Origin: Myroides odoratus DSM 2801
GTDB taxonomy: Bacteria > Bacteroidota > Bacteroidia > Flavobacteriales > Flavobacteriaceae
Assembly (NCBI RefSeq): GCF_000243275.1
Contig: NZ_CM001437.1
Span: 3,678,707-3,742,706, forward strand
Direction: 5' to 3'
DNA: 64,000 nucleotides
Position 1 is the stretch's first letter, and each line of letters begins with the position of its first letter. This document shows, piece after piece, positions 6,871 to 16,230 of the stretch. The position numbers and the translations under genes were made by a program. The notes under the pieces are model-generated. The model did not search any database and was not told the DNA's origin. It saw only the letters and a list, made by a program, of their open reading frames with translations.

Positions 6871-9087
6871 TTAATTGGTATTCACTCGAGTGACTTTATC
6901 CACTCCTTCGATTTTCTTGATATTGGCGATCATTTTCTTCAAAATATCGTTGTTTGGAACGATTACGGTAATCGATCCTTTAAATAACCCCGCATTTTCA
7001 CTCAAGGCGATACTTCGAATATTTACAGCTTTACTCTCCATAATAATCTTGGTGATCTCGGTGGTTAAACCAGCAGAGTCTAGTCCCGTAATATTAATTG
7101 TTGCCTCAAAGTTCAACGAAGTAGAAGAAGCAACCCAATGTGCCTGCATGATGCGGTACGCGTAGTTTGAACGCATACTCAGTGCATTAGGACAATCGGT
7201 TTTGTGTACTTTTATTCCTTCGTTGATCGTTACAAATCCAAAAACATCATCTCCAGGTATCGGATTACAACACGTGGCTAGTTTATAATCTAACTTTTCT
7301 TTGTCTTTTCCGAAAACGAGTAAATCTAATGATTTTTTATCTTCTGATTCCTGAATTACTGGAGCAGAAGGAGTTCGTTTGATGCTTTTCTTGAAAAAGT
7401 TGAACAACGTATTGTTGCGTTTCGATGCGTATTCCTTCAATTGAGCATTGTCAATTAAACCAGCACCAACGCGATAAAATAAATCTTGACTGGTTTTGAG
7501 TTTGAAATGGTTGACCATTTCATTGACTGTTGTTTCGTCCAGATTGATTTTTAAATGTTTCAGTTTACGTTGCAATTGCTCTTTTCCTTCATCGGCAATC
7601 TTCTTCGTATTCTCGTTTAATGAACTCTTGATTTTATTTCGAGCTCTACTAGTCGTAACATAATCTAACCAGTTGACATTCGGTTTTTTATTTTCGGATG
7701 TGATAATTTCTACCTGATCCCCACTAGATAAGATGTGATTTAAAGGTACCAATCGTCCGTTTACACGGGTTCCTCTTGTTTTTAAACCAATCTCCGAGTG
7801 AATAGCAAAGGCAAAATCAAGTGCAGTAGCTCCTTTTGGAAGGGATTTAATCTCTCCTTTAGGTGTAAATACGTAAATCTCTTTGGCGTAAAGACTTAGC
7901 TTGAAGTCTTCCACGAAATCTACGGCATTGGTTTCTGCATTTTCAAGTGCTTCCTTCAATTGGTTCAACCAAAGGTCTAAGCTATTTTCTTCCGTAACGC
8001 CTTGTTTGTATTTGTAATGCGCAGCATATCCTTGCTCGGCAATTTCATCCATGCGTTCGCTTCGGATTTGTATTTCAACCCAACGTCCTTTTGGGCCCAT
8101 TACAGTGATGTGTAAGGCTTCATATCCCGTAGATTTAGGAGAGGAAATCCAATCTCTTAAACGACTCGGGCTAGGGCGGAAGTGATCGGTTACAATCGAA
8201 TAAATCTTCCAAGCGATGAACTTCTCTTCGTGTGGGGTTGATTTATAAATGATGCGCAAGGCAAATTTGTCGTATACTTCATCAAAGGTTACATTCTGTG
8301 CCTTCATCTTGCGTCGAATCGAATAAATCGATTTCGGACGACCTTTCATCGAATATTGGATATGCTCTTCATCTAAGGATTGTTTCAAGATGTCCGAAAC
8401 GGATTTGATATAAGCTTCTTGCTCTTCTTTCGTTTCTTTCATTTTGTGGACAATGTCTTTATACACTTCGGGTTCTGTGTATTTCAGACCAAGATCCTCT
8501 AACTTGGTTTTGATGTTGAACAAGCCTAAGCGATGGGCGAGTGGGGCATAGATATACAAGGTTTCCGAAGCAATTTTAGCTTGCTTGTAGTCCACCATGC
8601 TTTCCATGGTTTGCATGTTGTGCAAACGGTCGGCAATTTTAATCAGAATTACGCGTACATCATCATTTAGCGTAAGTAACATTTTGCGGTAGTTCTCTGC
8701 TTGCATTGAAATGTGAGAATCCGGCTCTAATAGGGCCATCTTCGTTAATCCTTCAACAATCTGCGCTATTTTAGGATTGAACCACTCTTCAATTTGCTTT
8801 ACGGTGATATCCGTATCCTCAACGACGTCGTGCATTAAAGCTGCCGCAATGGAGGTTGCACCTAATCCAATTTCAGAAGCGACGATTTTTGCAACGGCAA
8901 TGGGGTGAAAAATATAAGCTTCTCCCGATTTTCTACGTTGATCTTTATGGGCATCAACGGCCACGTCAAACGCCTTTCTAATTAATTTTTTATCTGCATC
9001 AGATAAAGTTTGATAACTGATTTTCAGTAACTCTTTATATTCTTTTGCTATTGCCTTATTTTCTAATTCAATTTCTGCTTCTGTCAT
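6871..9087 (-). CDS. rsh: Bifunctional (p)ppGpp synthetase/hydrolase (Rel/SpoT)
   Basis: Makes and degrades the stringent-response alarmone. With the ATG at 9087 the protein is 738 aa, the usual size; an earlier in-frame ATG would add 19 hydrophobic residues unlike the family. The hydrolase HD domain has His61 and the HD pair at 86-87 (LMHDVVEDTD). The synthetase domain contains GRPKSIYSI near 250 and GYEALH at 321-326. A TGS domain follows (VFTPKGEIKSLPKG), then a cysteine-containing zinc-finger-like segment (KLATCCNPIPGDD) and a C-terminal ACT domain. Both active sites look intact, so it is probably the main Rel enzyme of the cell. Confidence 0.95.
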   Translation of the reverse strand: MTEAEIELENKAIAKEYKELLKISYQTLSDADKKLIRKAFDVAVDAHKDQRRKSGEAYIFHPIAVAKIVASEIGLGATSIAAALMHDVVEDTDITVKQIEEWFNPKIAQIVEGLTKMALLEPDSHISMQAENYRKMLLTLNDDVRVILIKIADRLHNMQTMESMVDYKQAKIASETLYIYAPLAHRLGLFNIKTKLEDLGLKYTEPEVYKDIVHKMKETKEEQEAYIKSVSDILKQSLDEEHIQYSMKGRPKSIYSIRRKMKAQNVTFDEVYDKFALRIIYKSTPHEEKFIAWKIYSIVTDHFRPSPSRLRDWISSPKSTGYEALHITVMGPKGRWVEIQIRSERMDEIAEQGYAAHYKYKQGVTEENSLDLWLNQLKEALENAETNAVDFVEDFKLSLYAKEIYVFTPKGEIKSLPKGATALDFAFAIHSEIGLKTRGTRVNGRLVPLNHILSSGDQVEIITSENKKPNVNWLDYVTTSRARNKIKSSLNENTKKIADEGKEQLQRKLKHLKINLDETTVNEMVNHFKLKTSQDLFYRVGAGLIDNAQLKEYASKRNNTLFNFFKKSIKRTPSAPVIQESEDKKSLDLLVFGKDKEKLDYKLATCCNPIPGDDVFGFVTINEGIKVHKTDCPNALSMRSNYAYRIMQAHWVASSTSLNFEATINITGLDSAGLTTEITKIIMESKAVNIRSIALSENAGLFKGSITVIVPNNDILKKMIANIKKIEGVDKVTRVNTN

Positions 9088-9142
9088 ACTACTATTGATC
9101 GATAAAGATATACTAAATGTAAGAAAAAAAGCCTGTATATGC

Positions 9143-9170
9143 AAGTAGGGGTGTATCGCAATACACCCCT
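9143..9170. repeat. REP-like palindrome between rsh and the outer-membrane protein gene
   Basis: The arms GTAGGGGTGTAT and ATACACCCCTAC form a perfect 12-bp stem with a 4-nt loop. A T-run follows on the plus strand only, where no gene would need it. The outer GTAGGGG...CCCCTAC resembles REP-like stems I recall from many bacteria, and half-elements starting CAGTAGGGGCAAAT occur at 21618 and 21692. It may also act as a 3'-end stem for the minus-strand gene ending at 9223. Confidence 0.6.
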
Positions 9171-9222
9171 ACTGTTGTTTTTTTTCTGTGGCTACTCAAA
9201 TCGCCAATTTATCTTTTTTACT

Positions 9223-9867
9223 TTAGAATACAAAGAATACCCCGCCGTTGATTTGAACGTTACTTCCAGGTCCTCCACTCAAGTTCTTTTTACCTAGAAC
9301 TTCAAAGTTTAACCCAAAGCGATTGATGAATAAATCACGGTTGTATTGTCCAACGCTAAATAATCCAGTATCTGATAACCAAATATTTAAACCTCCACCG
9401 AAGTTAAACATCGCTTTGTCATCTTTGTTGAATTTAGTATAGCCTAATCCTGTTTCAATATAAGGATCAACAATTGGAATATTAAATAAACCTCCCAAGC
9501 TATAGATCATGGTTGCGTCTACTGCAAAAACGTTAAATTTATCATGCGCCACTCTACCATTCACTAAATCTTCCGCTTTGACTTCACTAGATAATACACC
9601 TAGTTTAAAACTAACGTTTTTACCTGCATAATATTCTACGGATAACTTCGGTAAAGAGGCCGCTTTTAATTCGTCAAAATTTGTGGGATCATCCCAATCA
9701 AAATTATTGTTCAGCATACTCATTTGAAGATTGACTTTCCACGGATAATTATAGTGCAAGCGTTCTTCGTAATTGTATTTCGGCTTAAATTGAGCCATTG
9801 CTGCAGTAGTAAAAGAAAGAAGTATAGTAAGGGTGAATAGGTTAAAGAATCTGTTGCTTCTTTTCAT
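9223..9867 (-). CDS. Outer-membrane beta-barrel protein
   Basis: A 214-aa exported protein when started at MKRSNRFF (9867), which gives a clear signal peptide ending near AMAQ. The mature part alternates polar and hydrophobic residues, has several Gly/aromatic-rich strands (GLFNIPIVDPYIETGLGY, FSVGQYNRDLF) and ends in Phe (GGVFFVF), as expected for a small barrel inserted by Bam. It resembles OmpA-like or porin-family barrels of flavobacteria without a peptidoglycan-binding domain. Function unknown. It is a single gene with its own -7 box. Confidence 0.7.
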   Translation of the reverse strand: MKRSNRFFNLFTLTILLSFTTAAMAQFKPKYNYEERLHYNYPWKVNLQMSMLNNNFDWDDPTNFDELKAASLPKLSVEYYAGKNVSFKLGVLSSEVKAEDLVNGRVAHDKFNVFAVDATMIYSLGGLFNIPIVDPYIETGLGYTKFNKDDKAMFNFGGGLNIWLSDTGLFSVGQYNRDLFINRFGLNFEVLGKKNLSGGPGSNVQINGGVFFVF

Positions 9868-9915
9868 AGCGCTTTGTCTGTTTAAGTTTTTTGTTAAGGA
9901 AAAATTAATAAAAAT

Positions 9916-9923
9916 CAAATATA
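9916..9923 (-). promoter_or_regulatory. Predicted -7 box of the beta-barrel gene
   Basis: TATATTTG on the minus strand, about 50 bp before the ATG at 9867, matches TAnnTTTG. No convincing -33 element was found. Confidence 0.4.
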
Positions 9924-10071
9924 AATAAAATAAGCAAGCTGTAACGCGAGATTAACATTTTAATTATTCTAATAAAACGTTCGCTAGTGCGTATTATTGT
10001 TGAATATATTGTGATTTTTTTCCTAGTTTATTCGGACTGAAATCATTAGGGTCTATGCGGGTTTAGTTGTA

Positions 10072-10869
10072 TTACTTAAAATCGCGTTGTCTTTTTGCTT
10101 CAAACAATAGAATAGAGGCTGCAACAGATACATTCATAGAATCAATGGTACCACTCATAGGTATGATGATATTCTGTGTACTGCTTGCTCGCCATGGTTC
10201 TGTTAAGCCAGTGGCTTCAGTTCCAACTACAAAAGCCGTGGGTGTGGTGTAGTCTTGGGTGTGGTAGCTGCACGAGTTTTGTAACGTAGCTGCATACGTG
10301 TGAATGCCGCGATCTTTTAAAAAGGCAATGGCTTCTTCTGTGGTCGCTACGGCAATTTGGTTGGTAAATAAACAACCGACGCTAGAGCGGATAATATTGG
10401 GATTGTATAAATCTGTTCGCGGGTTAGCGATAATTACAGCATCAATATTAGCTGCATCAGCGGTGCGTAGCATCGCGCCAATATTTCCTGGTTTTTCTGT
10501 CGCTTCCGCTACGAGGATAAGTGGGTTTTCGGGTAATTGCAATTGATCTAAAGCATGTGTTTTTGGCTGTGCTAAAGCCAATACACCTTCCGTAGAATCG
10601 CGATACGCTAATTTTTGATAGACGTCTCTGGAAATTTCAATACACGTTGTCTGTGCTCCAATAAAAGGTTGCACTTGTTCAAAAGGCAAGATGTCTGGGC
10701 AAAACAACAAGGTGTTCAATTGATAGGCACCTGCTTGTGCCAGTTCGAGCTCGCGTAAGCCTTCAATGATAAATAAACCTTCTTTTTTGCGCGCTCTTGC
10801 TTTATCTTGTAATTGAAGAATCGTCTTTATTAGGGGGTTTTGTGTGCTTTCTATTTTTTTTGTAATCAT
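10072..10869 (-). CDS. TrmH/SpoU family RNA 2'-O-methyltransferase
   Basis: A 265-aa SPOUT methyltransferase that should methylate a ribose 2'-OH of rRNA or tRNA using SAM. The N-terminal substrate-binding part (IESTQNPLIKTILQLQDKAR) precedes the knotted catalytic domain. The three SpoU motifs are visible: EKPGNIGAMLRTADAA, then FVVGTEATGL, then IPMSGTIDSMNVSVAASILL. The exact nucleotide target is unknown. It lies 3 bp downstream of the DUF58 gene, so it is probably read from the same transcript, though its function is unrelated. Confidence 0.92.
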   Translation of the reverse strand: MITKKIESTQNPLIKTILQLQDKARARKKEGLFIIEGLRELELAQAGAYQLNTLLFCPDILPFEQVQPFIGAQTTCIEISRDVYQKLAYRDSTEGVLALAQPKTHALDQLQLPENPLILVAEATEKPGNIGAMLRTADAANIDAVIIANPRTDLYNPNIIRSSVGCLFTNQIAVATTEEAIAFLKDRGIHTYAATLQNSCSYHTQDYTTPTAFVVGTEATGLTEPWRASSTQNIIIPMSGTIDSMNVSVAASILLFEAKRQRDFK

Positions 10870-10872
10870 AGT

Positions 10873-12192
10873 TTAGAAACCTTTTGCCTTGATTTTGAGG
10901 TACATATTAATCGTTTCAATAGATAGGTTTTGAGGAGTTGTCAGAATACTCTGTATTCCGTATTTCGTCAATTCATTGGCGATTAAACGCTTTTCAAAGT
11001 TAAATTTTTCTGCAATAATTTTGTCTATTATTTCATCTGTATTTTTAGCCTTCTTTTCCGTTAGGGCTTTAAGCTCTGTATTCTCAAAAAAGATCACGAC
11101 TACCAGATGGCTTTTCGCTAAGGCACGCAAATAAGGCAATTGACGATGTAAACTAGACAGTGATTCGAAATTGGTGTAGAGTAACAATAAACTACGGTGC
11201 GTAATGGATTGTTTTACTGCACTATACAAATGACCAAAATCACTTTCGCTAAAATCAGTTTCCAAGTTGTATAAATTGGAAATGATTTTTTGTAAGTGCG
11301 TTCGCTTGTTGGAAGCGGCAACCCTATTTTCTACCTTTTTAGAAAAAGAAAGCATGCCGACGCGATCATTTTTTTTCAATACTACATTCGCAATAGCAAG
11401 GGTAGAGTTGATGGCGTAGTTGAGTAAACTCATTCCTTCAAAGGGCATTTGCATCAAACGGCCTTTATCAATAATCGCATAGACCGTTTCTGTATTCTCA
11501 TCGAGAAACTGATTGACCATTAAATCGTTTTTCTTTGCGGTTGCTTTCCAGTTAATGGTGCGAATATCATCTCCGGAAACATACTCTTTAATCTGTTCAA
11601 ATTCAGTGGTATTTCCGATTTTGCGTAACTTTTTTAACCCAAAGGCATATTTATTTTGGGCAAAAGCAATCAAGTCGTATTTCCTCATTTGAATAAAAGA
11701 AGGATAACACGGAAGCATCTGACCTGCTGAAAAAATATAGCGTTTGGATACCAATTGTAGGGGAGAACGCACATATATGTTGAGTTTTCCAAAGTGATAT
11801 TCCCCTCTAAATTTAGGAGATAAGGTATAGGTTAAGCGCTTGGTTTGTTCGGGTTGTAATTCTTCCTCAAGGAGGAAGTTGCGTTCTTGAAACTGGAATG
11901 GAATCTCATCAATGATTTCGCAATGAATCGCAAAAGAATAGTGATTCGATACTTGGATATCAATGGGATTGTCATCTCCATTTGATAATTTTTCTGGTAA
12001 AAAACGTTGCGCAACTACTTTGTTTTTCCCACGAAATAGAACAAAATAGTCAGTAAAAAGAAGAATAAACCCCACGGCTACAAGTCCCCATGTTATGAAA
12101 TACAAAACAGGGAATAGAAAAGCTAGGATAAACAGTACAAAGATGATACCGAATCCGTAGTAAACACGTGGAAGTAGAAAAAGATGTTTCAT
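10873..12192 (-). CDS. DUF58 domain-containing protein (Bat-locus type)
   Basis: A 439-aa protein with two N-terminal membrane segments (about 10-30 and 33-53). The DUF58 signature GDDIRTINWKATAK is at 207-220, followed by a von Willebrand A-like domain. DUF58 proteins usually accompany MoxR ATPases and are thought to work with them in assembly or maturation of membrane or metal proteins. It lies 12 bp after the MoxR gene and is in the same operon. No MIDAS-containing BatA or BatB protein is seen in this window, so the locus is only Bat-like. Confidence 0.9.
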   Translation of the reverse strand: MKHLFLLPRVYYGFGIIFVLFILAFLFPVLYFITWGLVAVGFILLFTDYFVLFRGKNKVVAQRFLPEKLSNGDDNPIDIQVSNHYSFAIHCEIIDEIPFQFQERNFLLEEELQPEQTKRLTYTLSPKFRGEYHFGKLNIYVRSPLQLVSKRYIFSAGQMLPCYPSFIQMRKYDLIAFAQNKYAFGLKKLRKIGNTTEFEQIKEYVSGDDIRTINWKATAKKNDLMVNQFLDENTETVYAIIDKGRLMQMPFEGMSLLNYAINSTLAIANVVLKKNDRVGMLSFSKKVENRVAASNKRTHLQKIISNLYNLETDFSESDFGHLYSAVKQSITHRSLLLLYTNFESLSSLHRQLPYLRALAKSHLVVVIFFENTELKALTEKKAKNTDEIIDKIIAEKFNFEKRLIANELTKYGIQSILTTPQNLSIETINMYLKIKAKGF

Positions 12193-12204
12193 TATACGCT
12201 TCTT

Positions 12205-13215
12205 TTATCTTGGAATATCGATGGTTTCTACAATTTGTTGAATAATATCTTTGGCTGTAATTCCTTCCATTTCGCGTTCTGGCGCTACAATAACGCGGTG
12301 TGTCAATACAGGGTAAGCTGCTTCTTTAATATCTTCTGGTGTAACGAAATCGCGATTATTCAATGCGGCATAGCCTTTTGCTGCGTTTAGAATAGCGATA
12401 GAAGCACGAGGAGATGCTCCTAAATACAACATTGGATTTGTGCGCGTTTGGTGTACAATTTTAGCAATGTATTCCATTACTTTTTCCTCAACAACAATTT
12501 GTTTAACCAACTGCTGAAAAGCGATTATTTCTTCTGGTGATACTACCTTTTCAATTTGGGTTACTTTTTGTTGACCTAAAAAGGCGTGTTCCTTCACTAA
12601 GATATTGATTTCCTCTTCTAAGCTAGGGTATTCCACATCAATTTTGAATAAGAAACGATCCAACTGCGCCTCTGGCAAACGGTAGGTACCTTCTTGTTCA
12701 ATTGGGTTTTGTGTTGCAATAACCAAGAAAGGCTGATCCATTTGAAATTGTAGGTTGTCAATGGTAATTTGTCTTTCTTCCATTACTTCAAATAAAGCTG
12801 CTTGTGTTTTAGCTGGTGCGCGATTGATTTCGTCAATCAACACCAAATTGGCAAATATAGGTCCCTTCTTGAAGTCAAAGGCGGACGTTTGCATATTGAA
12901 TACAGAAGTTCCCAAAATATCAGAAGGCATTAAATCCGGAGTGAATTGAATACGGCTATATGTGGTATCAATGGTTTGAGATAAAACTTTTGCAGTTAAT
13001 GTCTTGGCTACACCAGGTACTCCCTCTAAAAGAATATGTCCATTAGCCAGTAATGCGACAAGCAAACGGTCAATCGTTTTGTGTTGACCAACGATAACCT
13101 TGCTTATTTCGCGTTTAATCGCGGTGACTTTTTCTGTCAATGGCCCTAAATCTAAACGCGATTCAAACGCTAGATTGTCCGGTTGTGGTGTGGTAGGTTC
13201 TGTTGTATGTTCCAT
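12205..13215 (-). CDS. MoxR family AAA+ ATPase
   Basis: A 336-aa AAA+ chaperone-like ATPase. Walker A GVPGVAKT is at 65-72 and Walker B LVLIDEINR at 124-132, followed by sensor 1 (ATQNPIEQEGTY) and the C-terminal lid domain. MoxR enzymes partner with DUF58 and VWA proteins, both encoded or implied here. It is the catalytic centre of the operon, 6 bp from the DUF4350-type gene upstream. Confidence 0.95.
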   Translation of the reverse strand: MEHTTEPTTPQPDNLAFESRLDLGPLTEKVTAIKREISKVIVGQHKTIDRLLVALLANGHILLEGVPGVAKTLTAKVLSQTIDTTYSRIQFTPDLMPSDILGTSVFNMQTSAFDFKKGPIFANLVLIDEINRAPAKTQAALFEVMEERQITIDNLQFQMDQPFLVIATQNPIEQEGTYRLPEAQLDRFLFKIDVEYPSLEEEINILVKEHAFLGQQKVTQIEKVVSPEEIIAFQQLVKQIVVEEKVMEYIAKIVHQTRTNPMLYLGASPRASIAILNAAKGYAALNNRDFVTPEDIKEAAYPVLTHRVIVAPEREMEGITAKDIIQQIVETIDIPR

Positions 13216-13221
13216 AGTATT

Positions 13222-14445
13222 TTAGTCTAATATTTTTTTGGTTACTTGATGTAATCGTACCAGATCTTCTTGTGTTGCCAAAAAGTTAGTCTTCTTGAAT
13301 TCATTGACTAGGTTGACAAAAGCAAGAATATCGGTTTTGTTTTTGTTGGTTTTCAATTGGTAATGATGCACAAATTTTTCATCTAATACCGCTGTATCAA
13401 TATAGTACACTCGCCTGATTTTCTCTAAGGAGTAAATGATGCTTTTGTGCATTAAATCATTGTAATCTTTGGATTGAATATACAAATTCGAAACGGTTTT
13501 GGTAAATTCTATCGTTGTGTTTTTCACTGGCGGAATAATCGGAATAATACGTTGTCTTCGCTTGGCTGTAAATAAAGTAAAGACAAGTAATCCCAACAAG
13601 AAGAAATACCACGCCCATTTTAAGGCGACATTACCAAAGATAAAACGCAGCAAAGAGCTGCTCTCTTCGGGTGTGTCGGGTGTGCCTAAGGACTTGACAT
13701 AAAGATAATGGTTCTGATTCTCAGGTAAATAAGAGAATACACTTTCAACATATAAATGGTTGTTGCTTTCTAGTAAATAGAAATTGGTAAAAATAATAGG
13801 AGAGGTACCTAAAATTAATTGACCTTTTCCTTGTTTTATCCGTACTAAATCCACTTGTTTGCTTGCTCCATTGACTGTTTTATATCCCAAAACGTCAACA
13901 TTACTCTTTGTACTGTCTAGGATTTGTAAATTGACATTATAGGAGTCATTTTTAATTCGAAACCTTTGCTTCGTTAGATGTTCATTCGCAAGTTCTAATA
14001 CAGTATTCGGTTCCGTGTCGTTTATGTCATGGTAGGCTGTTTCTTCTTTAGAAAGTCCAAAGGCTTCTAAAAAGGCAATATTAGGGTTGGAATAGAGAAC
14101 AAGTGCTGTATTTCCTGCTTCTACATACGCTTTGAGATAATCAGCCGTATATTGATCTAAATCAATCCCAGCGGAGCCAATTACAATTAATGTACTAGGG
14201 GAAAGCGTGTCATAGTCTTCATATTCTAAAAACTCATAAATAGAAGAGTTAAAACGCGTCAAAGAATCGGTTTTTAGTAAGGCATCAATTTCTTGATCGA
14301 GAATGTATAAACCATAGGGATTCTTGTCCCTATTGTTAAAGGATTCATTCCAATTAATTGGCTTCTGCTTTCCACTTTCATAAATGAAAACAAAGGTGAC
14401 TAAAACCAATAGGGCAATGCCAAACTTTTTTAAAGAGCTGTTCAT
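13222..14445 (-). CDS. DUF4350-type membrane protein of the MoxR operon
   Basis: A 407-aa protein with one N-terminal membrane segment (about 7-24), a ~230-residue extracytoplasmic domain resembling the GATase/ThuA-like fold of DUF4350 proteins (LIVIGSAGIDLDQY), a second membrane segment near 273-290 (WAWYFFLLGLLVFTLF) and a cytoplasmic tail. The family sits in MoxR-DUF58 operons and has no proven activity. It starts 2 bp before the DUF4129-like gene ends, so translational coupling is likely. Confidence 0.75.
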   Translation of the reverse strand: MNSSLKKFGIALLVLVTFVFIYESGKQKPINWNESFNNRDKNPYGLYILDQEIDALLKTDSLTRFNSSIYEFLEYEDYDTLSPSTLIVIGSAGIDLDQYTADYLKAYVEAGNTALVLYSNPNIAFLEAFGLSKEETAYHDINDTEPNTVLELANEHLTKQRFRIKNDSYNVNLQILDSTKSNVDVLGYKTVNGASKQVDLVRIKQGKGQLILGTSPIIFTNFYLLESNNHLYVESVFSYLPENQNHYLYVKSLGTPDTPEESSSLLRFIFGNVALKWAWYFFLLGLLVFTLFTAKRRQRIIPIIPPVKNTTIEFTKTVSNLYIQSKDYNDLMHKSIIYSLEKIRRVYYIDTAVLDEKFVHHYQLKTNKNKTDILAFVNLVNEFKKTNFLATQEDLVRLHQVTKKILD

Positions 14446-14447
14446 CG

Positions 14448-15275
14448 TTACTTGGTTTTAAGTTTGATATCGAAAGAGTTTTTCGCTTTGATGAAATCTT
14501 CCGACGTTAATTCATATTCTCCATACCAGATGTTGTTATAGAGATAGGAGAGGTAAGTGAATTCTTCTCTTTCGCTTACTTCCTTTAATTCATAACTATA
14601 ATCTGCATTGGTCTTTTCAGGGGCCCAAATGATTTTTCCTTGTTCTTGAAGGCGTTGTAATAGCCACAGATAGTATAGACGAATGGCTAGACGATAATGC
14701 TGTTGTTCCAGGGCATCTGCAACCAAAAGCTCAAAATTTGTCGTTTTGAAGTCTTCGGTGGTAATATGCTCCAAGGCACTGATTTTTTTTCCTTTCTTTT
14801 TTATGATCCAATAGATATCTTTTTGGATAAACGCTTTCACTAAGTAATAGACCACAAGTCCGAAAATAAGAAAACCTAGCACACGCAAAAGAACCACGTA
14901 ATAGTAATTGTTGAGTTCTGTTCCAACCTTTTGAACGAAGTTGCGGTAATACCACTCTCGAATCGCTTGTTTGATTCGCTTAAATAAGCCTTCTTTTTTC
15001 TCTACTTTTACATAGGTGAATTCTTGTTTTCCTTTGTATTTATCTTTGTATTTCGCACTGAATTTCTTGTTGTAGACTTCGCTGCTCTTATCTTGTAAAA
15101 GATAAAGCGAATCCGTTGCCACTACCTTTTTAGGTATCGTGGCAGGTGAGATTACTGCTACTTCCGTTGGACAGTCTTCACAGTCCTCTTCTTCTGTAGT
15201 TTGCGCTTGAATAGGGGCAATACAACAGAAAAGCAGTAAAATCGTTACAAGAAAAGTCGTCGAGTGTTTATTCAT
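14448..15275 (-). CDS. DUF4129-like exported membrane protein of the MoxR operon
   Basis: A 275-aa protein. The ATG at 15275 gives a signal peptide (MNKHSTTFLVTILLL, ending near QAQ); a longer in-frame extension overlaps the upstream gene and looks out of frame with it. After a ~100-residue extracytoplasmic part comes one membrane segment (YYVVLLRVLGFLIFGLVVY), then a cytoplasmic tail rich in E, L and aromatic residues similar to DUF4129 (YRLAIRLYYLWLLQRL). Its start overlaps the stop of the upstream membrane protein by 8 bp. Function unknown, presumably partner of the MoxR/DUF58 pair. Confidence 0.75.
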   Translation of the reverse strand: MNKHSTTFLVTILLLFCCIAPIQAQTTEEEDCEDCPTEVAVISPATIPKKVVATDSLYLLQDKSSEVYNKKFSAKYKDKYKGKQEFTYVKVEKKEGLFKRIKQAIREWYYRNFVQKVGTELNNYYYVVLLRVLGFLIFGLVVYYLVKAFIQKDIYWIIKKKGKKISALEHITTEDFKTTNFELLVADALEQQHYRLAIRLYYLWLLQRLQEQGKIIWAPEKTNADYSYELKEVSEREEFTYLSYLYNNIWYGEYELTSEDFIKAKNSFDIKLKTK

Positions 15276-16221
15276 TGTTTGAACCAATACTGTCAATTTT
15301 ACTTTTGGTAAAGAAATTTTCTTCTTTTTCTCTTTCACTATAGTAGATAATTCCTTGGTTGATAAACATAATGTTTTGCGCCAAGGTAGCCAATAAAATG
15401 TAGATAAAATAGACCAATACAATCCCCCAAGTAAGGACTGCACTAAACGATTGGTCTTCTATGTTTAGTGTGTCAAAAAAAGCACCACCACCAAGAGTAA
15501 GTAACTGAATAATTAGCGATGGAATAAAGGTTATCAACGAGGTAATGATGTAAAACACGAAGGTATTACCAATAATGGACCAGTAGTTGTTGCGTACGTA
15601 TTTGAAGGCATTACCATAAGCCGTGAAGAATCCTGTATTTTTAATTAGGTACTCATAGATTGCAAGTGTAAAAACAGCGTAAACAGTAGGAATCATTAAG
15701 AGTAAGATCGGAATTCCAATTAACAAAAATATCAAAAGAACCGAAATGGAGAATAGAATCATGGCTAAAGGCATCATGATAAAGGTAGTTCCTAAAAAGA
15801 AGACGATAATCGCGCCTAATTTTCCTTTGATTTGTTTGCCAATTAGATTTTGATCTGCGGGTTGTGCTTCCGTAGCATCTCCTAAGTTTTTTAAGTAGAA
15901 TACGGGATATGTATAGCAGACGATTCCCATGATTAGTGCCACAACGAATACACCGACAATAGCAAGGATACTAACCCCTAAATGATCGTCAAAAACCGCT
16001 CTAAAAAAAGCTTCATCATTCAAGCCTGCTGGGCGTAATGCTGTTGTTGCAGAAGAAATGCCAATATCAGCCAGTAAATAGATGAATACAAGGGCTAAAA
16101 ACAGGGGAATTCCACACAGTTTTAAAAAGTGTTTGAAATAGTTCTTTCCTTCTAAACGAAAGAAGGTGAAGGTGTCACTGACAAGCGCGCTAAAGTCGCG
16201 TTTTTGAAATAATAAAAACAT
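15268..16221 (-). CDS. Polytopic membrane protein of the MoxR operon
   Basis: A 317-aa protein with about six hydrophobic segments, including FLALVFIYLLADIG, ILAIVGVFVVALIMGIV, a long block near 165-200 and a final pair near 235-285. No catalytic motif is visible. Similar unnamed proteins occur between SpoIIM-like and DUF4129-like genes of flavobacteria. Its position, 9 bp after the SpoIIM-like gene and overlapping the next one, shows it belongs to the operon. Confidence 0.7.
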   Translation of the reverse strand: MFLLFQKRDFSALVSDTFTFFRLEGKNYFKHFLKLCGIPLFLALVFIYLLADIGISSATTALRPAGLNDEAFFRAVFDDHLGVSILAIVGVFVVALIMGIVCYTYPVFYLKNLGDATEAQPADQNLIGKQIKGKLGAIIVFFLGTTFIMMPLAMILFSISVLLIFLLIGIPILLLMIPTVYAVFTLAIYEYLIKNTGFFTAYGNAFKYVRNNYWSIIGNTFVFYIITSLITFIPSLIIQLLTLGGGAFFDTLNIEDQSFSAVLTWGIVLVYFIYILLATLAQNIMFINQGIIYYSEREKEENFFTKSKIDSIGSNNE

Positions 16222-16230
16222 AGCAATTGT

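Noticed and set aside
6875..7165. Plus-strand ORF with hydrophobic start opposite the rsh ACT domain
   Set aside because: It is the antisense of a conserved coding region, and its hydrophobicity follows from the reverse complement.
9143..9170. Intrinsic terminator for a plus-strand gene
   Set aside because: No plus-strand gene lies upstream; the palindrome fits a REP-like element better.
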